From contig WNLJ01000023.1 in assembly GCA_017114885.1 (NCBI GenBank), forward strand, positions 1 through 64,000: DNA of 64,000 nt, given 5' to 3'. The translations under genes were made by a program, and so were the position numbers. The stretch's first letter is position 1; every line of letters starts with the position of its first letter. Below the pieces are notes generated by a model that saw only the letters and a program-made list of their open reading frames with translations, had not been told where the DNA came from and did not search any database. Positions 52,822 to 63,363 of this stretch are shown piece by piece. Source of the DNA: Neisseriaceae bacterium PsAf (GTDB lineage Bacteria > Pseudomonadota > Gammaproteobacteria > Burkholderiales > Neisseriaceae).

Positions 52822-54114
52822 TTATTTTGGAATTCTGATTTCGGCCGCAAGAGCGTGTGCTATTAGACCTTCTTCAGTAGCTAGAATATTGGCTGTCTTT
52901 TCTAATTGATAATCTGAGTTAGGATTAATTTTTATAATATTAGATTTTTTTTGAAAATCATACACACCTAGAGGAGAGGCAAAACGTGCTGTCCTAGCTG
53001 TAGGTAATACGTGATTGGGTCCTGCACAATAATCTCCAATACTTTCAGAGCTATGAGCTCCTAAGAAAATAGCACCTGCATTATGAATTTTTTCTAATAA
53101 TAAATCTGGATTTTCAACTGAAAGCTCCAAATGTTCAGGAGCAATATAGTTGGCTATTTCACAAGCATCTGTCAAATCTTTAGCTTTTATAATAATGCCT
53201 CGATTATTAAGTGATTGCTGAATAATATCTTTTCTAGGCTGTAAAGCAATCAATTTATCAATAGTCTTTTGAATTGTTTGAATATAATCTTCATTATCAG
53301 AGATGAGAATAGATTGAGCCATCTCATCGTGTTCCGCCTGACTAAATAAATCCATAACCACCCAATTAGGGTCAGTTGAGCCATCTGCAATGACTAATAT
53401 TTCAGAAGGCCCTGCAATCATATCAATACCAACCTGGCCAAAGACATATTTTTTAGCAGTTGCTACGTATGCATTACCTGGTCCTGTGATTTTGTTAACA
53501 GCAGGGATGCTTTCAGTACCATAGGCTAAAGCTGCTATTGCCTGTACTCCTCCTATGGTGATTACTTTAGTAACCCCTGCAATATAAGCAGCACCTAGTA
53601 CGACTAGATTTTTTTCTCCAAAAGGTGTGGGAACAACCATTAAAATATCTTTAACACCAGCTACCTTAGCGGGTATAGCATTCATTAACACAGAACTAGG
53701 ATAGGCTGCTTTCCCTCCTGGAACATAAATACCTACCCGATCAATCGGAGTGATTTTTTGGCCTAAAATATGACCAAACTCATCTTTATATTGCCAAGAT
53801 TTTTGTACTTGATGCTCATGAAAGTTTTGAATTCGGTCTCGGGCCAATACTAATGCTTTTTGAACTTTTTCTGGCAATGATTCGAAAGCTTGCTTTAATT
53901 CTTCACTTTCTAACGTGAGGTCATTGACTGAAGCTACTTCTAAATGGTCGAATCGTTTAGTGTATTTTAAAACAGCAAGATCACCCATAATTTTGACATC
54001 ATTGCAGATTTCCGCTACCACACTTTCTATACTATTATCTTGAGATTGTTCGAAGAATAGGGCTTGAGAAAGTGTTTTTATAAAATTTGAATCTGCGCTA
54101 TTTAGATATTTCAT
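52822..54114 (-). CDS. hisD: Histidinol dehydrogenase
   Basis: The 430-residue zinc enzyme makes histidine from histidinol in two NAD-dependent steps. The family blocks GIYVPGGKAAYPSSVLMNAIPA, NKITGPGNAYVATAKKYVFG, GPSEILVIAD, SQAEHDEMAQSI with the zinc ligands, and GDYCAGPNHVLPT are all present. It follows hisG by 31 bases on the minus strand. The remaining his genes (hisC, hisB) that follow in Neisseria are not here: a terminator comes next. Confidence 0.96.
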   Translation of the reverse strand: MKYLNSADSNFIKTLSQALFFEQSQDNSIESVVAEICNDVKIMGDLAVLKYTKRFDHLEVASVNDLTLESEELKQAFESLPEKVQKALVLARDRIQNFHEHQVQKSWQYKDEFGHILGQKITPIDRVGIYVPGGKAAYPSSVLMNAIPAKVAGVKDILMVVPTPFGEKNLVVLGAAYIAGVTKVITIGGVQAIAALAYGTESIPAVNKITGPGNAYVATAKKYVFGQVGIDMIAGPSEILVIADGSTDPNWVVMDLFSQAEHDEMAQSILISDNEDYIQTIQKTIDKLIALQPRKDIIQQSLNNRGIIIKAKDLTDACEIANYIAPEHLELSVENPDLLLEKIHNAGAIFLGAHSSESIGDYCAGPNHVLPTARTARFASPLGVYDFQKKSNIIKINPNSDYQLEKTANILATEEGLIAHALAAEIRIPK

Positions 54115-54145
54115 TGTATCCTCAATAATATGTTAGCCATTTCTT

Positions 54146-54784
54146 TTAGAGAGAAGAAAAGGCATCGATGATAGGTTGTATGGTCTGGTATTTTAAACGA
54201 AGAGATGCCTTATTTACAATAAGACGACTAGAAATGTCCATAATAAATTCGACGGGAACAAGGTTGTTGGCTTGCAGTGTGTTTCCAGTAGAAACAATAT
54301 CCACAATAGCATCAGAAAGACCGACTAATGGGGCTAACTCCATAGATCCATATAGTTTTATGATATCCACATGAACCCCTTTTTTAGCAAAATGTTTTTT
54401 TGCAATGTCTGGATACTTGGTGGCAACTCTTAAACGGGAACCAATACTTGAAACTTTTTGATAATCAACACCCTTTTTTACAGCTACCATCATCTTGCAT
54501 TGCGCTATTTCTAAATCTAGAGGTTGATATAGGCCCATTTCGCCATGTTGCATCAAAACATCTTTACCAGCAATACCAAAGTCTGCAGCACCATATTGAA
54601 CATAAGTTGGGACATCAGTTGGTCTTAAAATAATGACCCTAGTATTTTTATTGTTAGTATTTAAAATTAATTTCCTTGAGGTTTCTGGATTATCTAAAAT
54701 TTCGATACCTGCTTTTTGTAAAAGTGGCACTGTTTCCTCAAAAATTCTTCCTTTAGATAAAGCAATAGTAATTGGATTTTGCAT
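54146..54784 (-). CDS. hisG: ATP phosphoribosyltransferase, short form
   Basis: The 212-residue enzyme starts histidine synthesis. It is the short HisG that lacks the regulatory C-terminal ACT-like domain and needs a HisZ partner, which is not in the window. The motifs [29 protein letters not shown] and [17 protein letters not shown] (PRPP loop) are clear. It opens a hisG-hisD unit. No histidine attenuator peptide is seen in the 240 bases upstream. Confidence 0.95.
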   Translation of the reverse strand: MQNPITIALSKGRIFEETVPLLQKAGIEILDNPETSRKLILNTNNKNTRVIILRPTDVPTYVQYGAADFGIAGKDVLMQHGEMGLYQPLDLEIAQCKMMVAVKKGVDYQKVSSIGSRLRVATKYPDIAKKHFAKKGVHVDIIKLYGSMELAPLVGLSDAIVDIVSTGNTLQANNLVPVEFIMDISSRLIVNKASLRLKYQTIQPIIDAFSSL

Positions 54785-55025
54785 GGTTTTTTAATAACTA
54801 AAAAATAAAGTGTTATTTTAACATGCTTGGGTTTATTATGAATGAATACTTTATTTAAAATTAGAATACTCATTTTATTGAAGTGTAATCACAATAAAAT
54901 TATTATGAATAATCGTGAGTATTCTGTATTTCCATTCAAGTGCTAAGTTGTTATAATTTTATGCTAACATTGGATTTTAAAGAATGTTATTGAATTCTTT
55001 TTATTGATTACTCTGCGGAGGGGTT

Positions 55026-55817
55026 ATGGGCTTTTTACAAGGAAAAAAAATATTAATTACAGGTTTGATTTCGTCTCGTTCTATTGCTTATGGGGTTGCT
55101 AAAGCATGTAAGGAACAGGGGGCAGAATTGGCCTTTACCTATATGTTGGATAAGGTAGAAGATAGAGTACGAGATATGGCCAATAGTTTTGGTTCTGAAT
55201 TGGTTTATCGTTGTGATGTACAAAATGATGACGAAATTGATGCTGTTTTTAAGAATTTAGAGCAGGAGTGGGGTGGATTAGACGGTTTGTTACACGCAGT
55301 CGCATTTGCTCCTAAAGAAGCCTTAGAGGGTGATTTTTTAGAAGGCATTAGCAGAAAAGCTTTTTTGGTTTCTCAAGAAGTTTCTGCCTATAGCTTGGCT
55401 GCTTTAGCGAAAAGAGCAAGACCATTGATGCAAGATAGGCAGGCTGCTTTAGTTGCATTAACGTATCTAGGTTCTATTAGGGCTGTTCAAAACTACAATA
55501 CAATGGGCTTGGCCAAAGCTAGTTTAGAAGCGGCTATTCGATATACAGCACAAGCATTAGGTCCAGAAGGGATTAGATGTAATGGCGTTTCAGCAGGTCC
55601 TATTAAAACTTTGGCTGCGTCTGGTGTTTCAGGTTTTAGTAAATCACTTAAAAGAACCAGCGAAGAAAGTTTCTTAAAACGTAATGTTACAATTGAAGAA
55701 GTGGGAAATGTGGTGGCTTTTTTATTGTCAGATTTGGCTTCGGGGATTACCGGAGAAATTACTTATGTAGATTGTGGCTACCGTAATTCTGCACTTTCTA
55801 TCACATTGGAAGAGTAA
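55026..55817 (+). CDS. fabI: Enoyl-[acyl-carrier-protein] reductase (NADH)
   Basis: The 263-residue SDR enzyme carries out the last step of each fatty-acid elongation cycle. The N-terminal MGFLQGKKILITGLISSRSIAYGVAKACKEQGAEL is diagnostic, and the catalytic Tyr-x6-Lys is in the YNTMGLAKASLEA block, with the earlier Tyr in LTYLGSIRAVQ. It is the triclosan-sensitive type. A GGAGGGG ribosome-binding site precedes the ATG. lrgA follows 8 bases downstream. Confidence 0.96.
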   Translation: MGFLQGKKILITGLISSRSIAYGVAKACKEQGAELAFTYMLDKVEDRVRDMANSFGSELVYRCDVQNDDEIDAVFKNLEQEWGGLDGLLHAVAFAPKEALEGDFLEGISRKAFLVSQEVSAYSLAALAKRARPLMQDRQAALVALTYLGSIRAVQNYNTMGLAKASLEAAIRYTAQALGPEGIRCNGVSAGPIKTLAASGVSGFSKSLKRTSEESFLKRNVTIEEVGNVVAFLLSDLASGITGEITYVDCGYRNSALSITLEE

Positions 55818-55825
55818 TTTAGCTT

Positions 55826-56221
55826 ATGGCAACTAAATTTGAATTAGGAATAGTGATACTACTGCAAGTAGTTTTGATTTCACTGGTTTGGCTGTTTGCA
55901 GATTGGTTACATCAAAATTGGATAACGATGATTCCTTCTAATATCTTAGGTCTCATTTTCATTTTGGTAGTAGTATCATTATTTGAAAAGACGATTGTCT
56001 TGTTTGATAAAGGCGCTTATTTTCTTATTTTGCATATAACATTGTTATTTATTCCAATTACAGTGTTAACGGCAGAGTATAAAGAGCTTTTTTTAAAAGA
56101 AGGTATTAATATTTTATTGGTAATGTGCTTGTCAACTATCATTGGTATGGTTGTTGTGGCAGCAGTAGTACATTATTTAAATAATTATCTAAATAGTAGA
56201 AAACACATTTCTGAAAATTAA
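55826..56221 (+). CDS. lrgA: CidA/LrgA-family holin-like protein
   Basis: The 131-residue protein has four membrane helices. The stretch TMIPSNILGLIFILVVVSLFEK is the LrgA signature (PGxxxGLxL in the family), and FIPITVLTAEYKELF follows. LrgA with LrgB affects murein hydrolase export, or, in recent work, pyruvate uptake. It is 4 bases upstream of lrgB and 8 bases after fabI, so the three genes form a unit. The assignment to family is good; the physiological role is uncertain. Confidence 0.85.
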   Translation: MATKFELGIVILLQVVLISLVWLFADWLHQNWITMIPSNILGLIFILVVVSLFEKTIVLFDKGAYFLILHITLLFIPITVLTAEYKELFLKEGINILLVMCLSTIIGMVVVAAVVHYLNNYLNSRKHISEN

Positions 56222-56225
56222 TATT

Positions 56226-56927
56226 ATGGATAATCCTATTGTTATGTCGATACTGTTAATTGCTTTAACAGTAATTGTTTATATAATCAGTAAAAAAATA
56301 TTTTTTAAATATCCTAAAGTATGGTTATTACCAGTGGTTGTTTCGCCATTGGTTATTTTATTGATTCTATATTTAATTTCCATACCACTGGAAACTTATG
56401 ATAAAGCAGTTCAACCTCTTATCTGGTTTTTGGGGCCTGCTGTATCAGCATTTGCCATACCTATTTATGAGCAAAGAAGAATCATTGTCGAAAATGGTAT
56501 TGTTTTATCCGCGGGTGTTATTGTTGGAATTATTGTCACGATAGTTGCGACTATATTGCTGTGCAGAATATTTCCTGTAGATCCATTAGTTGAAGGAAGT
56601 ATGATTCCTCATGCAATTAGTTCGCCATTCGCTATTGCGGTTGCTCCTTATATTAACGGCGGAGAAAATCTGGCAGCAGTGTTTTCTATTTTAACGGGTA
56701 TTTTTGGGATGTTAATAGGCGAAGTGGTATTGTTAGTAATGCATATTAAGGATTCTATTGTTAGAGGAATGATGTATGGGACAACCTCGTCTGTCGTGGG
56801 TACAGCAAAAGCGATGGAAATAGGTCAAAAAGATGGAGTAATTGCTAGTTTAGCAATGATCTTAAGTGGAATTGTCATGATTTTAATTGCCCCAATCTTA
56901 ATGGGTTTTAAATTAATTGAGAACTGA
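56226..56927 (+). CDS. lrgB: LrgB/CidB-family membrane protein
   Basis: The 233-residue protein has about six membrane helices. The family signature FLGPAVSAFAIPIYEQRRII and GSMIPHAISSPFAIAVAPYINGGENLAAVF are fully conserved, as is SSVVGTAKAMEIGQKDG. It pairs with LrgA, 4 bases upstream. Adjacent lrgAB and a thiolase recall the link of this system with overflow acetate or pyruvate metabolism, but this is inference only. Confidence 0.92.
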   Translation: MDNPIVMSILLIALTVIVYIISKKIFFKYPKVWLLPVVVSPLVILLILYLISIPLETYDKAVQPLIWFLGPAVSAFAIPIYEQRRIIVENGIVLSAGVIVGIIVTIVATILLCRIFPVDPLVEGSMIPHAISSPFAIAVAPYINGGENLAAVFSILTGIFGMLIGEVVLLVMHIKDSIVRGMMYGTTSSVVGTAKAMEIGQKDGVIASLAMILSGIVMILIAPILMGFKLIEN

Positions 56928-56942
56928 ATAAAAGAGATAATT

Positions 56943-58127
56943 ATGAATAAAAAAGTAGTGATTGTATCGGCTAAACGCACATCAATTGGTAAATTTGGTG
57001 GTGCTTTATCTAGTGTGTCGGCTATGCAAATGGGTGCTACGGTAATACGTGCTTTATTAGAAGAGACGCAACTTGATGTTCATGCAATTGATGAAGTGAT
57101 TATGGGGCATGTTTTGACAGCAGGCTTGGGACAAAATACAGCCAGACAAGCAGCACTATTGGCTGGTCTACCTATAGAAGTATCGTGTTTTGGTGTTAAT
57201 TTAGTCTGTGGTTCTGGTTTAAAATCTGTTGATTTGGCAGCACAATCTATTATAAGTGGTAATGCAGAAATTGTGATTGCTGGTGGGCAAGAGTCAATGA
57301 CGAGAGCACCTTTCTTGGTCCCAGAGATGAGAAATGGTAAAAGGATGGGCAATACTTCAATAATTGATAGCATGATTAATGATGGTTTGTTAGATGCGTA
57401 TAATCACTATCATATGGGAGTGACCGCAGAAAATGTTGCCAAAGAATACAATATCAGTCGTGAAGATCAAGATCGATTTTCTTTAGCATCTCAAAATAAA
57501 GCAGAAGCAGCACAAAAAGAGGGTAAATTTAAAGACGAGATTGTTCCGATAGAAATATCAGGAAGAAAAGGTAGTGTTTCTGTTTTTGAAGAAGATGAAT
57601 TTATAAGACCAGGATCTACTTATGAGTCTGTTTCTAAAGCAAGACCTGCTTTTATTGATAATGGCACAGTAACTGCTGCCAATGCCTCTGGTATTAACGA
57701 TGGTGCAGCTGCTGTAATGCTAATGACAGAAGAAAAAGCTAAAGAATTAGGTTTAGAAATTTTAGCGAGCATTGAGAGTTGTGCTACAGCTGGTTGTGAA
57801 CCAAAAATTATGGGCATAGGACCCGTTGAAGCAGTTAGAAAAGTACTGAGAAGAACGAATTGGGATGTGAAAGATTTAGATCTAGTCGAGGCGAACGAAG
57901 CTTTTGCATCGCAAGCGTTGGCGGTAATGAATGAGCTAAAATTTAATCCTTCTATCGTGAATGTGAATGGGGGAGCAATTGCTTTAGGACATCCTATTGG
58001 TGCTTCAGGTTGTCGAATTCTTGTTTCTCTAATTTATGAAATGCAGCGTAGGAATGCCAAAAAAGGTCTAGCGTCATTATGTATTGGTGGTGGAATGGGC
58101 ATTGCAATGACTATTTCTCGAAATTAA
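56943..58127 (+). CDS. atoB: Acetyl-CoA C-acetyltransferase (thiolase)
   Basis: The 394-residue biosynthetic or degradative thiolase condenses two acetyl-CoA or cleaves acetoacetyl-CoA. The nucleophilic Cys is in NLVCGSGLKSVDLA (about 86-99), GGAIALGHPIGASGCRI holds the His, and CIGGGMGIAM holds the second Cys near 380. A length near 394 and GQESMTRAPF favour acetyl-CoA acetyltransferase. It follows lrgB by 15 bases. No phaB or phaC is near, so a role in polyhydroxybutyrate synthesis is not supported. Confidence 0.9.
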   Translation: MNKKVVIVSAKRTSIGKFGGALSSVSAMQMGATVIRALLEETQLDVHAIDEVIMGHVLTAGLGQNTARQAALLAGLPIEVSCFGVNLVCGSGLKSVDLAAQSIISGNAEIVIAGGQESMTRAPFLVPEMRNGKRMGNTSIIDSMINDGLLDAYNHYHMGVTAENVAKEYNISREDQDRFSLASQNKAEAAQKEGKFKDEIVPIEISGRKGSVSVFEEDEFIRPGSTYESVSKARPAFIDNGTVTAANASGINDGAAAVMLMTEEKAKELGLEILASIESCATAGCEPKIMGIGPVEAVRKVLRRTNWDVKDLDLVEANEAFASQALAVMNELKFNPSIVNVNGGAIALGHPIGASGCRILVSLIYEMQRRNAKKGLASLCIGGGMGIAMTISRN

Positions 58128-58209
58128 AAATAGATTTCAATAGTATAGTATAATGAACTAGAAATATTTTCTGAGCGAATTAATAATATTTAAAATTAGG
58201 AGAGTTTGT

Positions 58210-59451
58210 ATGAGTGATAAAGTAATTATTCCAGAAGGTGGCGCAAAAATTGTGTTGGGAGAGACTATTCCTAACAATCCTATTATTCCTTTTATTGAAG
58301 GTGATGGAATTGGAACTGATATTACTCCTGTTATGATTTCTGTTATTGATGCAGCAGTCAAAAAAGCGTATTCTGGTGAGAAAAAAATTCACTGGATGGA
58401 AGTGTATGCAGGAGAAAAAGCAACTAGAGTATATGGTGATAATGTATGGTTGCCAGATGAAACAGTTGAGTATTTAAAAGAATATCCTGTTTCCATTAAA
58501 GGACCAATGACTACACCTATTGGAGGTGGTATTCGTTCGCTTAATGTTGCCTTAAGACAAAAACTAGATTTGTATCAATGTGTGCGTCCAGTGCGTTATT
58601 TTCAAGGAGTTCCTTCACCACTAAAAGATCCAAGTCAAACTGATATGGTTATTTTCCGTGAAAATACAGAAGATATTTATGCAGGAATTGAATGGGAAGC
58701 AGGTAGTGAACAAGCAGTCAAACTTATCAATTTCCTTGAAGATGAATTTAAAGTAACCCAAATTAGATTCCCTAAAACTTCTGGTATCGGTATTAAACCT
58801 ATTTCTAAAGAGGGTACAGAAAGATTATTTAGAGCAGCAGTTAATTATGCTATTCAAAACGATCGTAATAGTGTGACTATTGTACATAAAGGTAATATTA
58901 TGAAATTTACCGAAGGTGCTTTTAGAGATTGGTCATATGAATTGGTAAAACGTGAATTTGGTGCAGAATTAATTGGTGCTGGTCCATGGTGTTCATTTAA
59001 AAATCCAAATACAGGTAAAGAAATTGTTGTTAAAGATGCAATTGCGGATAATTTCTTACAACAAATTTTATTGAGTCCTGGCGAATATGATGTGATTGCA
59101 ACTATGAATTTAAATGGTGATTATATATCAGATGCTTTAGCTGCTCAGGTGGGTGGAATTGGTATTGCTCCAGGTGCTAACATTTCAGATAAGTATGCTG
59201 TTTTTGAGGCAACACACGGAACTGCACCGAAGTATGCAGGGTTAGATAAAGTCAATCCAGGCTCATTAATCCTTTCTGCTGAGATGATGTTAAGATTCTT
59301 AGGCTGGAAAGAAGCGGCTGATTTAGTGATTTCTTCAATGGAAAAAACTATTAGCGATAAAATGGTTACTTATGATTTTGCCCGTGATTTAGACGGTGCT
59401 ACTGAAGTTTCTACTTCAGAATTTGGTGAAGAAATGATTAAAAGAATGTAA
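58210..59451 (+). CDS. icd: Isocitrate dehydrogenase (NADP), dimeric type
   Basis: The 413-residue TCA-cycle enzyme has [18 protein letters not shown] at the N-terminus, [14 protein letters not shown] with the phosphorylatable serine region (GGIRSLN) before it, and [29 protein letters not shown] near the end. It is the E. coli-like homodimeric form rather than the monomeric 740-residue form found in several Neisseria. A strong AGGAGAG ribosome-binding site precedes the ATG. A bidirectional terminator follows. Confidence 0.95.
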   Translation: MSDKVIIPEGGAKIVLGETIPNNPIIPFIEGDGIGTDITPVMISVIDAAVKKAYSGEKKIHWMEVYAGEKATRVYGDNVWLPDETVEYLKEYPVSIKGPMTTPIGGGIRSLNVALRQKLDLYQCVRPVRYFQGVPSPLKDPSQTDMVIFRENTEDIYAGIEWEAGSEQAVKLINFLEDEFKVTQIRFPKTSGIGIKPISKEGTERLFRAAVNYAIQNDRNSVTIVHKGNIMKFTEGAFRDWSYELVKREFGAELIGAGPWCSFKNPNTGKEIVVKDAIADNFLQQILLSPGEYDVIATMNLNGDYISDALAAQVGGIGIAPGANISDKYAVFEATHGTAPKYAGLDKVNPGSLILSAEMMLRFLGWKEAADLVISSMEKTISDKMVTYDFARDLDGATEVSTSEFGEEMIKRM

Positions 59452-59464
59452 TTTATTCTATTAT

Positions 59465-59494
59465 AAAAAACCTCAGATATTCTGAGGTTTTTTA
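59465..59494. terminator. Bidirectional terminator between icd and rpoH
   Basis: AAAAAACCTCAGA pairs perfectly with TCTGAGGTTTTTT around a TAT loop (59465-59493), 14 bases past the icd stop. The A and T tracts make it work for both convergent genes. Confidence 0.9.
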
Positions 59495-59501
59495 TTGATA
59501 A

Positions 59502-60353
59502 TTAACTTTTGTCTTCAATAAGATAGCCACGCATTTTTTCAATAGCTTTGGATTCAATTTGACGAATTCGTTCAGGAGAAACTCCGTATTTAACTGCTAA
59601 ATCATGCAAAGTGGAATTATTATCAGCCAACCAACGGCTTTCAACAATATCTCGACTTCTATCATCTAATTGTGTCAGCGCATGCGTTAAACTTTCAGTT
59701 TGTAGAATTTGGTCATCTTTTTTACCTAATTGGATTTCTGGTTCGTTATCATAATCTGCTAACCAGTCAATAGGTGCAAAACTATCTTCATCATCACTGT
59801 CTCGAATTAAGGCAATATCATGGCCTGTCATTCTTTGTTCCATCTCATAAACATCTTTTAACTTAACGCCTAAGTCTTCTGCTATTTCCTTGGCTTCGAT
59901 TTCAGATAGGGCATTCATATTTTTTTTCATACTACGTAAATTAAAAAATAACTTACGTTGAGGTTTTGTTGTTGCCACTCTAACCAAGCGCCAATTTCTG
60001 AGTACAAATTCGTGAATCTCCGCTTTAATCCAGTGTATTGCAAATGAAACCAAGCGAACTCCTCTATTGGGGTCAAACTTTTTAACGGCTTTCATTAGTC
60101 CAATATTACCTTCTTGAATTAAATCGGCTTGATTAAGTCCATAACCATCATAGTCTCTAGCAATTGATACTACTAATCTTAAATGAGATAAAATTAATCT
60201 TTTTGCAGCTTCTAGGTCTCCCTCATTAGCTAATTTTTCCGCTAAATCATGTTCTTCTTCAGCTGTTAATAAAGGAATGGAATTCACAGTATTGATGTAT
60301 TGAGCCAAGCTACCATGTCCAGTTAATACTGGTAATGTTATTTCGTTGCTCAT
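59502..60353 (-). CDS. rpoH: RNA polymerase sigma factor RpoH (sigma-32)
   Basis: The 283-residue heat-shock sigma factor begins YINTVNSIPLLTAEEEHDLA (region 1.2). Region 2 reads LSHLRLVVSIARDYDGYGLNQADLIQEGNIGLMKAVKKFDPNRGVRLVSFAIHWIKAEI. The RpoH-specific box QRKLFFNLRSMKKN follows, and the helix-turn-helix of region 4.2 is LAVKYGVSPERIRQIESKAI. It should direct chaperone and protease genes. The 231-base divergent region to cysT is AT-rich; no thermosensor is evident. Confidence 0.96.
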   Translation of the reverse strand: MSNEITLPVLTGHGSLAQYINTVNSIPLLTAEEEHDLAEKLANEGDLEAAKRLILSHLRLVVSIARDYDGYGLNQADLIQEGNIGLMKAVKKFDPNRGVRLVSFAIHWIKAEIHEFVLRNWRLVRVATTKPQRKLFFNLRSMKKNMNALSEIEAKEIAEDLGVKLKDVYEMEQRMTGHDIALIRDSDDEDSFAPIDWLADYDNEPEIQLGKKDDQILQTESLTHALTQLDDRSRDIVESRWLADNNSTLHDLAVKYGVSPERIRQIESKAIEKMRGYLIEDKS

Positions 60354-60584
60354 GAGTAATTTCCTGTTCTAATATAAAGATTTTAAATAAATTTTTTGAT
60401 GAACTATATAAATTATAATTCAATCAATTATGGTTTTTCATTATAGCTCACTATTCGATAAGAAAACAATAGCCATCTCATGTATATAATTTTAAGTTAT
60501 TTGGTTAAAAGGGATTAGTATTTTCGGTTATTACCAATAGAATATAGACTATATCCTATTTATAAAAATAGGGTAGCTAGTTTT

Positions 60585-61415
60585 ATGTCCATGTTTCAGA
60601 CCAAACCAATTTTGCCAGGATTTAAACTTAGTTTCGCTGTTACTTTATTTAGTTTATCTATATTTATTATTTTACCTTTATTTGCGTTATTTTATAGTGT
60701 TTCTGGTGCAGGTTGGGACTATTTTTTTTCGGTTGTTTTTTCTGAAAATGTATTATATGCACTTTTTTTAACATTATTTTTATCATTTTTGGCAGTAGCA
60801 ACAAATATTTTATTTGGCTTAATTATTGCATGGGTTTTGGTCCGGTATGATTTTTTTGGCAAAGGTTTATTAAATTCTATTGTTGATTTGCCATTTGCTT
60901 TACCAACTTCAGTTACAGGAATTACCTTAGCTACATTATATGCCACCAATGGCTGGTTGGGTTCTTTATTCGCACCATTTGGCATACGGATTGCTTTTAC
61001 AAATATAGGTATTTGGATTGCTTTGGTTGTTGTTAGCTTACCTTTTATCGTAAGAACCATACAACCTGTATTAGAAGACTTAAATATAGAACAAGAGGAA
61101 GCTGCAGCTACCTTAAATATTAATCGTTTACAAGTCTTTACCAAGATAATATTGCCAGAATTAAAACCTGCCTTGATTGGTGGTATAGCTATCGCATTTG
61201 CAAGATGTACAGGGGAATACGGATCGGTTATTTTTATTGCAGGCAATATTCCTAAGGAGTCAGAGATATTGCCTTTGGTTATTGCTTCAAAATTTGAACA
61301 ATTCGATTTAACAGGCGCATCAGCAGTAGCAATTTTGATGTTAATTATTTCTTTTTCTGTTCTGTTATTTTTAAATTGGTATCAACGTAAACTAGGGAAA
61401 GGATTGGCACTTTGA
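60585..61415 (+). CDS. cysT: Sulfate/thiosulfate ABC transporter permease CysT
   Basis: The 276-residue permease has six membrane helices and the binding-protein-dependent transport loop EEAAATLNINRLQVFTKIILPELKPALIGG (EAA motif). Similarity extends through LPFALPTSVTGITLATLY, typical of CysT/CysU. It is the first gene of cysT-cysW-cysA. No sulfate-binding protein gene (sbp or cysP) is adjacent, so that component must be elsewhere. The stop overlaps the TTG of cysW by 3 bases. Confidence 0.94.
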   Translation: MSMFQTKPILPGFKLSFAVTLFSLSIFIILPLFALFYSVSGAGWDYFFSVVFSENVLYALFLTLFLSFLAVATNILFGLIIAWVLVRYDFFGKGLLNSIVDLPFALPTSVTGITLATLYATNGWLGSLFAPFGIRIAFTNIGIWIALVVVSLPFIVRTIQPVLEDLNIEQEEAAATLNINRLQVFTKIILPELKPALIGGIAIAFARCTGEYGSVIFIAGNIPKESEILPLVIASKFEQFDLTGASAVAILMLIISFSVLLFLNWYQRKLGKGLAL

Positions 61416-62266
61416 AGGATAAGAATAATAGTGTAACAGAGCCTAAATGGGTGCGTTGTGTTTTAATTTTTAGTGCTTTTTTTATTTTATTTATTTTCTT
61501 GATTATTCCATTAATCAGTATTTTTTATGAGGCTTTATACAGAGGTTGGGACTTATATGTTTCTTCTATTTTTGATAAAGAAGCATTAAAAGCAATTCAA
61601 TTAAGCTTATTAACAGTCTTAATTGTGGTGCCAGTTAATGTAATTATTGGTGTCAGCATGGCTTGGTTGATTGCTAGATTTGATTTTAAAGGTAAAGCGT
61701 TTCTTAATAGTTTAATTGATTTACCATTTGCTGTTTCACCAGTAGTTGCTGGTTTAATGTTGGTGTTATTATTGGGCTCTGCCAGCTTCTTAGGCTCTTG
61801 GTTAGAAAGCCATGGCATGCAGATTATCTTTGCTGTGCCAGGAATTATATTAGCGACCTTGTTCGTTACTTTTCCTTTTGTTGCAAGAGAATTAATTCCC
61901 TTAATGGAATCACAAGGAAGTGAGGAAGAACAAGCTGCTTTAATATTGGGCGCACGTTCATGGGACATATTTTTTAAAGTCACTCTACCTAATATTAAAT
62001 GGGGATTAATCTATGGAATTATACTGGTAAATGCTAGAGCATTGGGAGAATTTGGTGCGGTAAGTATTGTTTCTGGTCATATTAGAGGTGAAACGAATAC
62101 AGTGCCTTTACAAGTAGAAGTGTTGTATAGTGAGTATAATTATACGGCTGCTTTTACTTTGGCAAGTTTATTGGCCTTGATGGCTATTTTTACCTTATTA
62201 TTACAGAATGTAATTACTTGGAATCAAAAACGATTGGAACATAAAAATAAAAAATTAATAGTATAA
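61412..62266 (+). CDS. cysW: Sulfate/thiosulfate ABC transporter permease CysW
   Basis: The 284-residue second permease subunit has six helices and the EAA loop ([32 protein letters not shown]). [20 protein letters not shown] and [23 protein letters not shown] are characteristic of CysW. It starts with TTG (TTGAAGGAT), overlapping the cysT stop, with AAAGGA upstream. cysA follows 11 bases downstream. Confidence 0.94.
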   Translation: MKDKNNSVTEPKWVRCVLIFSAFFILFIFLIIPLISIFYEALYRGWDLYVSSIFDKEALKAIQLSLLTVLIVVPVNVIIGVSMAWLIARFDFKGKAFLNSLIDLPFAVSPVVAGLMLVLLLGSASFLGSWLESHGMQIIFAVPGIILATLFVTFPFVARELIPLMESQGSEEEQAALILGARSWDIFFKVTLPNIKWGLIYGIILVNARALGEFGAVSIVSGHIRGETNTVPLQVEVLYSEYNYTAAFTLASLLALMAIFTLLLQNVITWNQKRLEHKNKKLIV

Positions 62267-62277
62267 ATAGGTCATAT

Positions 62278-63363
62278 ATGAGTATTTCAATTAAAAACTT
62301 AGAAAAAAGCTTTGATGATTATCAAGCGTTAAAAAATATTAATCTGGATGTCGAATCAGGAAAGTTCTATGCCTTGTTAGGGCCTTCAGGATGTGGAAAA
62401 ACAACTTTGCTAAGAATTATTGCTGGTTTAGAAACGGCAGATTCTGGACAAATATTTTTTGATGATAGGGATATGACTAATGTTGATGTGCGTAATAGGG
62501 GCATTGGTTTTGTTTTTCAGAATTATGCTTTATTTAGGCATATGACAGTTTTTGATAATGTTGCTTTTGGTTTAAGGGTGAAACCAAGAAAAGAACGATT
62601 ATCTGATGAGAAAATTACCAAAAGAGTTCGAGAACTGTTGAGTATGATTCAATTAGATTGGTTGGAAAATGCTTACCCATCTAGATTATCGGGAGGACAG
62701 AAACAAAGAGTCGCATTGGCTAGAGCGCTTGCAGTAACACCTAAGGTATTATTGCTTGATGAACCTTTTGGTGCTTTAGATGCTAAAGTTAGGAAAGACT
62801 TGAGATTATCTTTGAGAGACATACAACATGAACTGAATATCACTTGTATTTTGGTGACTCATGATCAAGAAGAGGCACTCAGCATGGCGGATAAAATTGT
62901 GGTCATGAATAAAGGAAAAATAGAGCAGACAGGAACTGGTCCAGAGTTATACAATAATCCTAGTACTGGATTTACAGTTGAATTTTTGGGAGAAGTGAAT
63001 ATTTTTAACCGTGCTAGAGTGGAAAATAACCAGCTTATGATTGGTGGTTATACAGAATCAGCCCCTGAGAATTTTTTAGGGAGAGAAGAAAATGTTATAG
63101 CCTATGCACGACCTCAAGACATTACTATCTCACACACAGCTGATGATAATTCTATTGCTCAAGCAGAGATTCAAGATATTCAAGAAATAGGTCCTGTTGT
63201 ACGTATTTTTTTAGATAGTTTTGTGTCAGATAAAAAAATAGAAGTGGTACTTACCAAACAAGTCTTTGATGAAAGCCCTTTTTTGATTCAAGAAAAAGTT
63301 TATTTTAAACCAGAAAAAACGTTTGTTTTTGCTTTAGATAATTTAGTGGATTATATGATTTAA
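62278..63363 (+). CDS. cysA: Sulfate/thiosulfate import ATP-binding protein CysA
   Basis: The 361-residue ABC ATPase drives sulfate and thiosulfate import through CysT/CysW. Walker A is GPSGCGKTT (about 34-42), the signature [15 protein letters not shown] and Walker [13 protein letters not shown] are intact, and the switch His is in [11 protein letters not shown]. The C-terminal regulatory TOBE-like domain (about 240-361, [12 protein letters not shown]) is present. It ends 4 bases inside the convergent dsbD gene. The imported sulfur would feed metZ and cysteine synthesis. Confidence 0.95.
   Translation: MSISIKNLEKSFDDYQALKNINLDVESGKFYALLGPSGCGKTTLLRIIAGLETADSGQIFFDDRDMTNVDVRNRGIGFVFQNYALFRHMTVFDNVAFGLRVKPRKERLSDEKITKRVRELLSMIQLDWLENAYPSRLSGGQKQRVALARALAVTPKVLLLDEPFGALDAKVRKDLRLSLRDIQHELNITCILVTHDQEEALSMADKIVVMNKGKIEQTGTGPELYNNPSTGFTVEFLGEVNIFNRARVENNQLMIGGYTESAPENFLGREENVIAYARPQDITISHTADDNSIAQAEIQDIQEIGPVVRIFLDSFVSDKKIEVVLTKQVFDESPFLIQEKVYFKPEKTFVFALDNLVDYMI

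Noticed and set aside
55826-58127. lrgAB plus thiolase as a new operon system for overflow metabolism
   Set aside because: Both are common families, and close spacing alone does not show a joint function.
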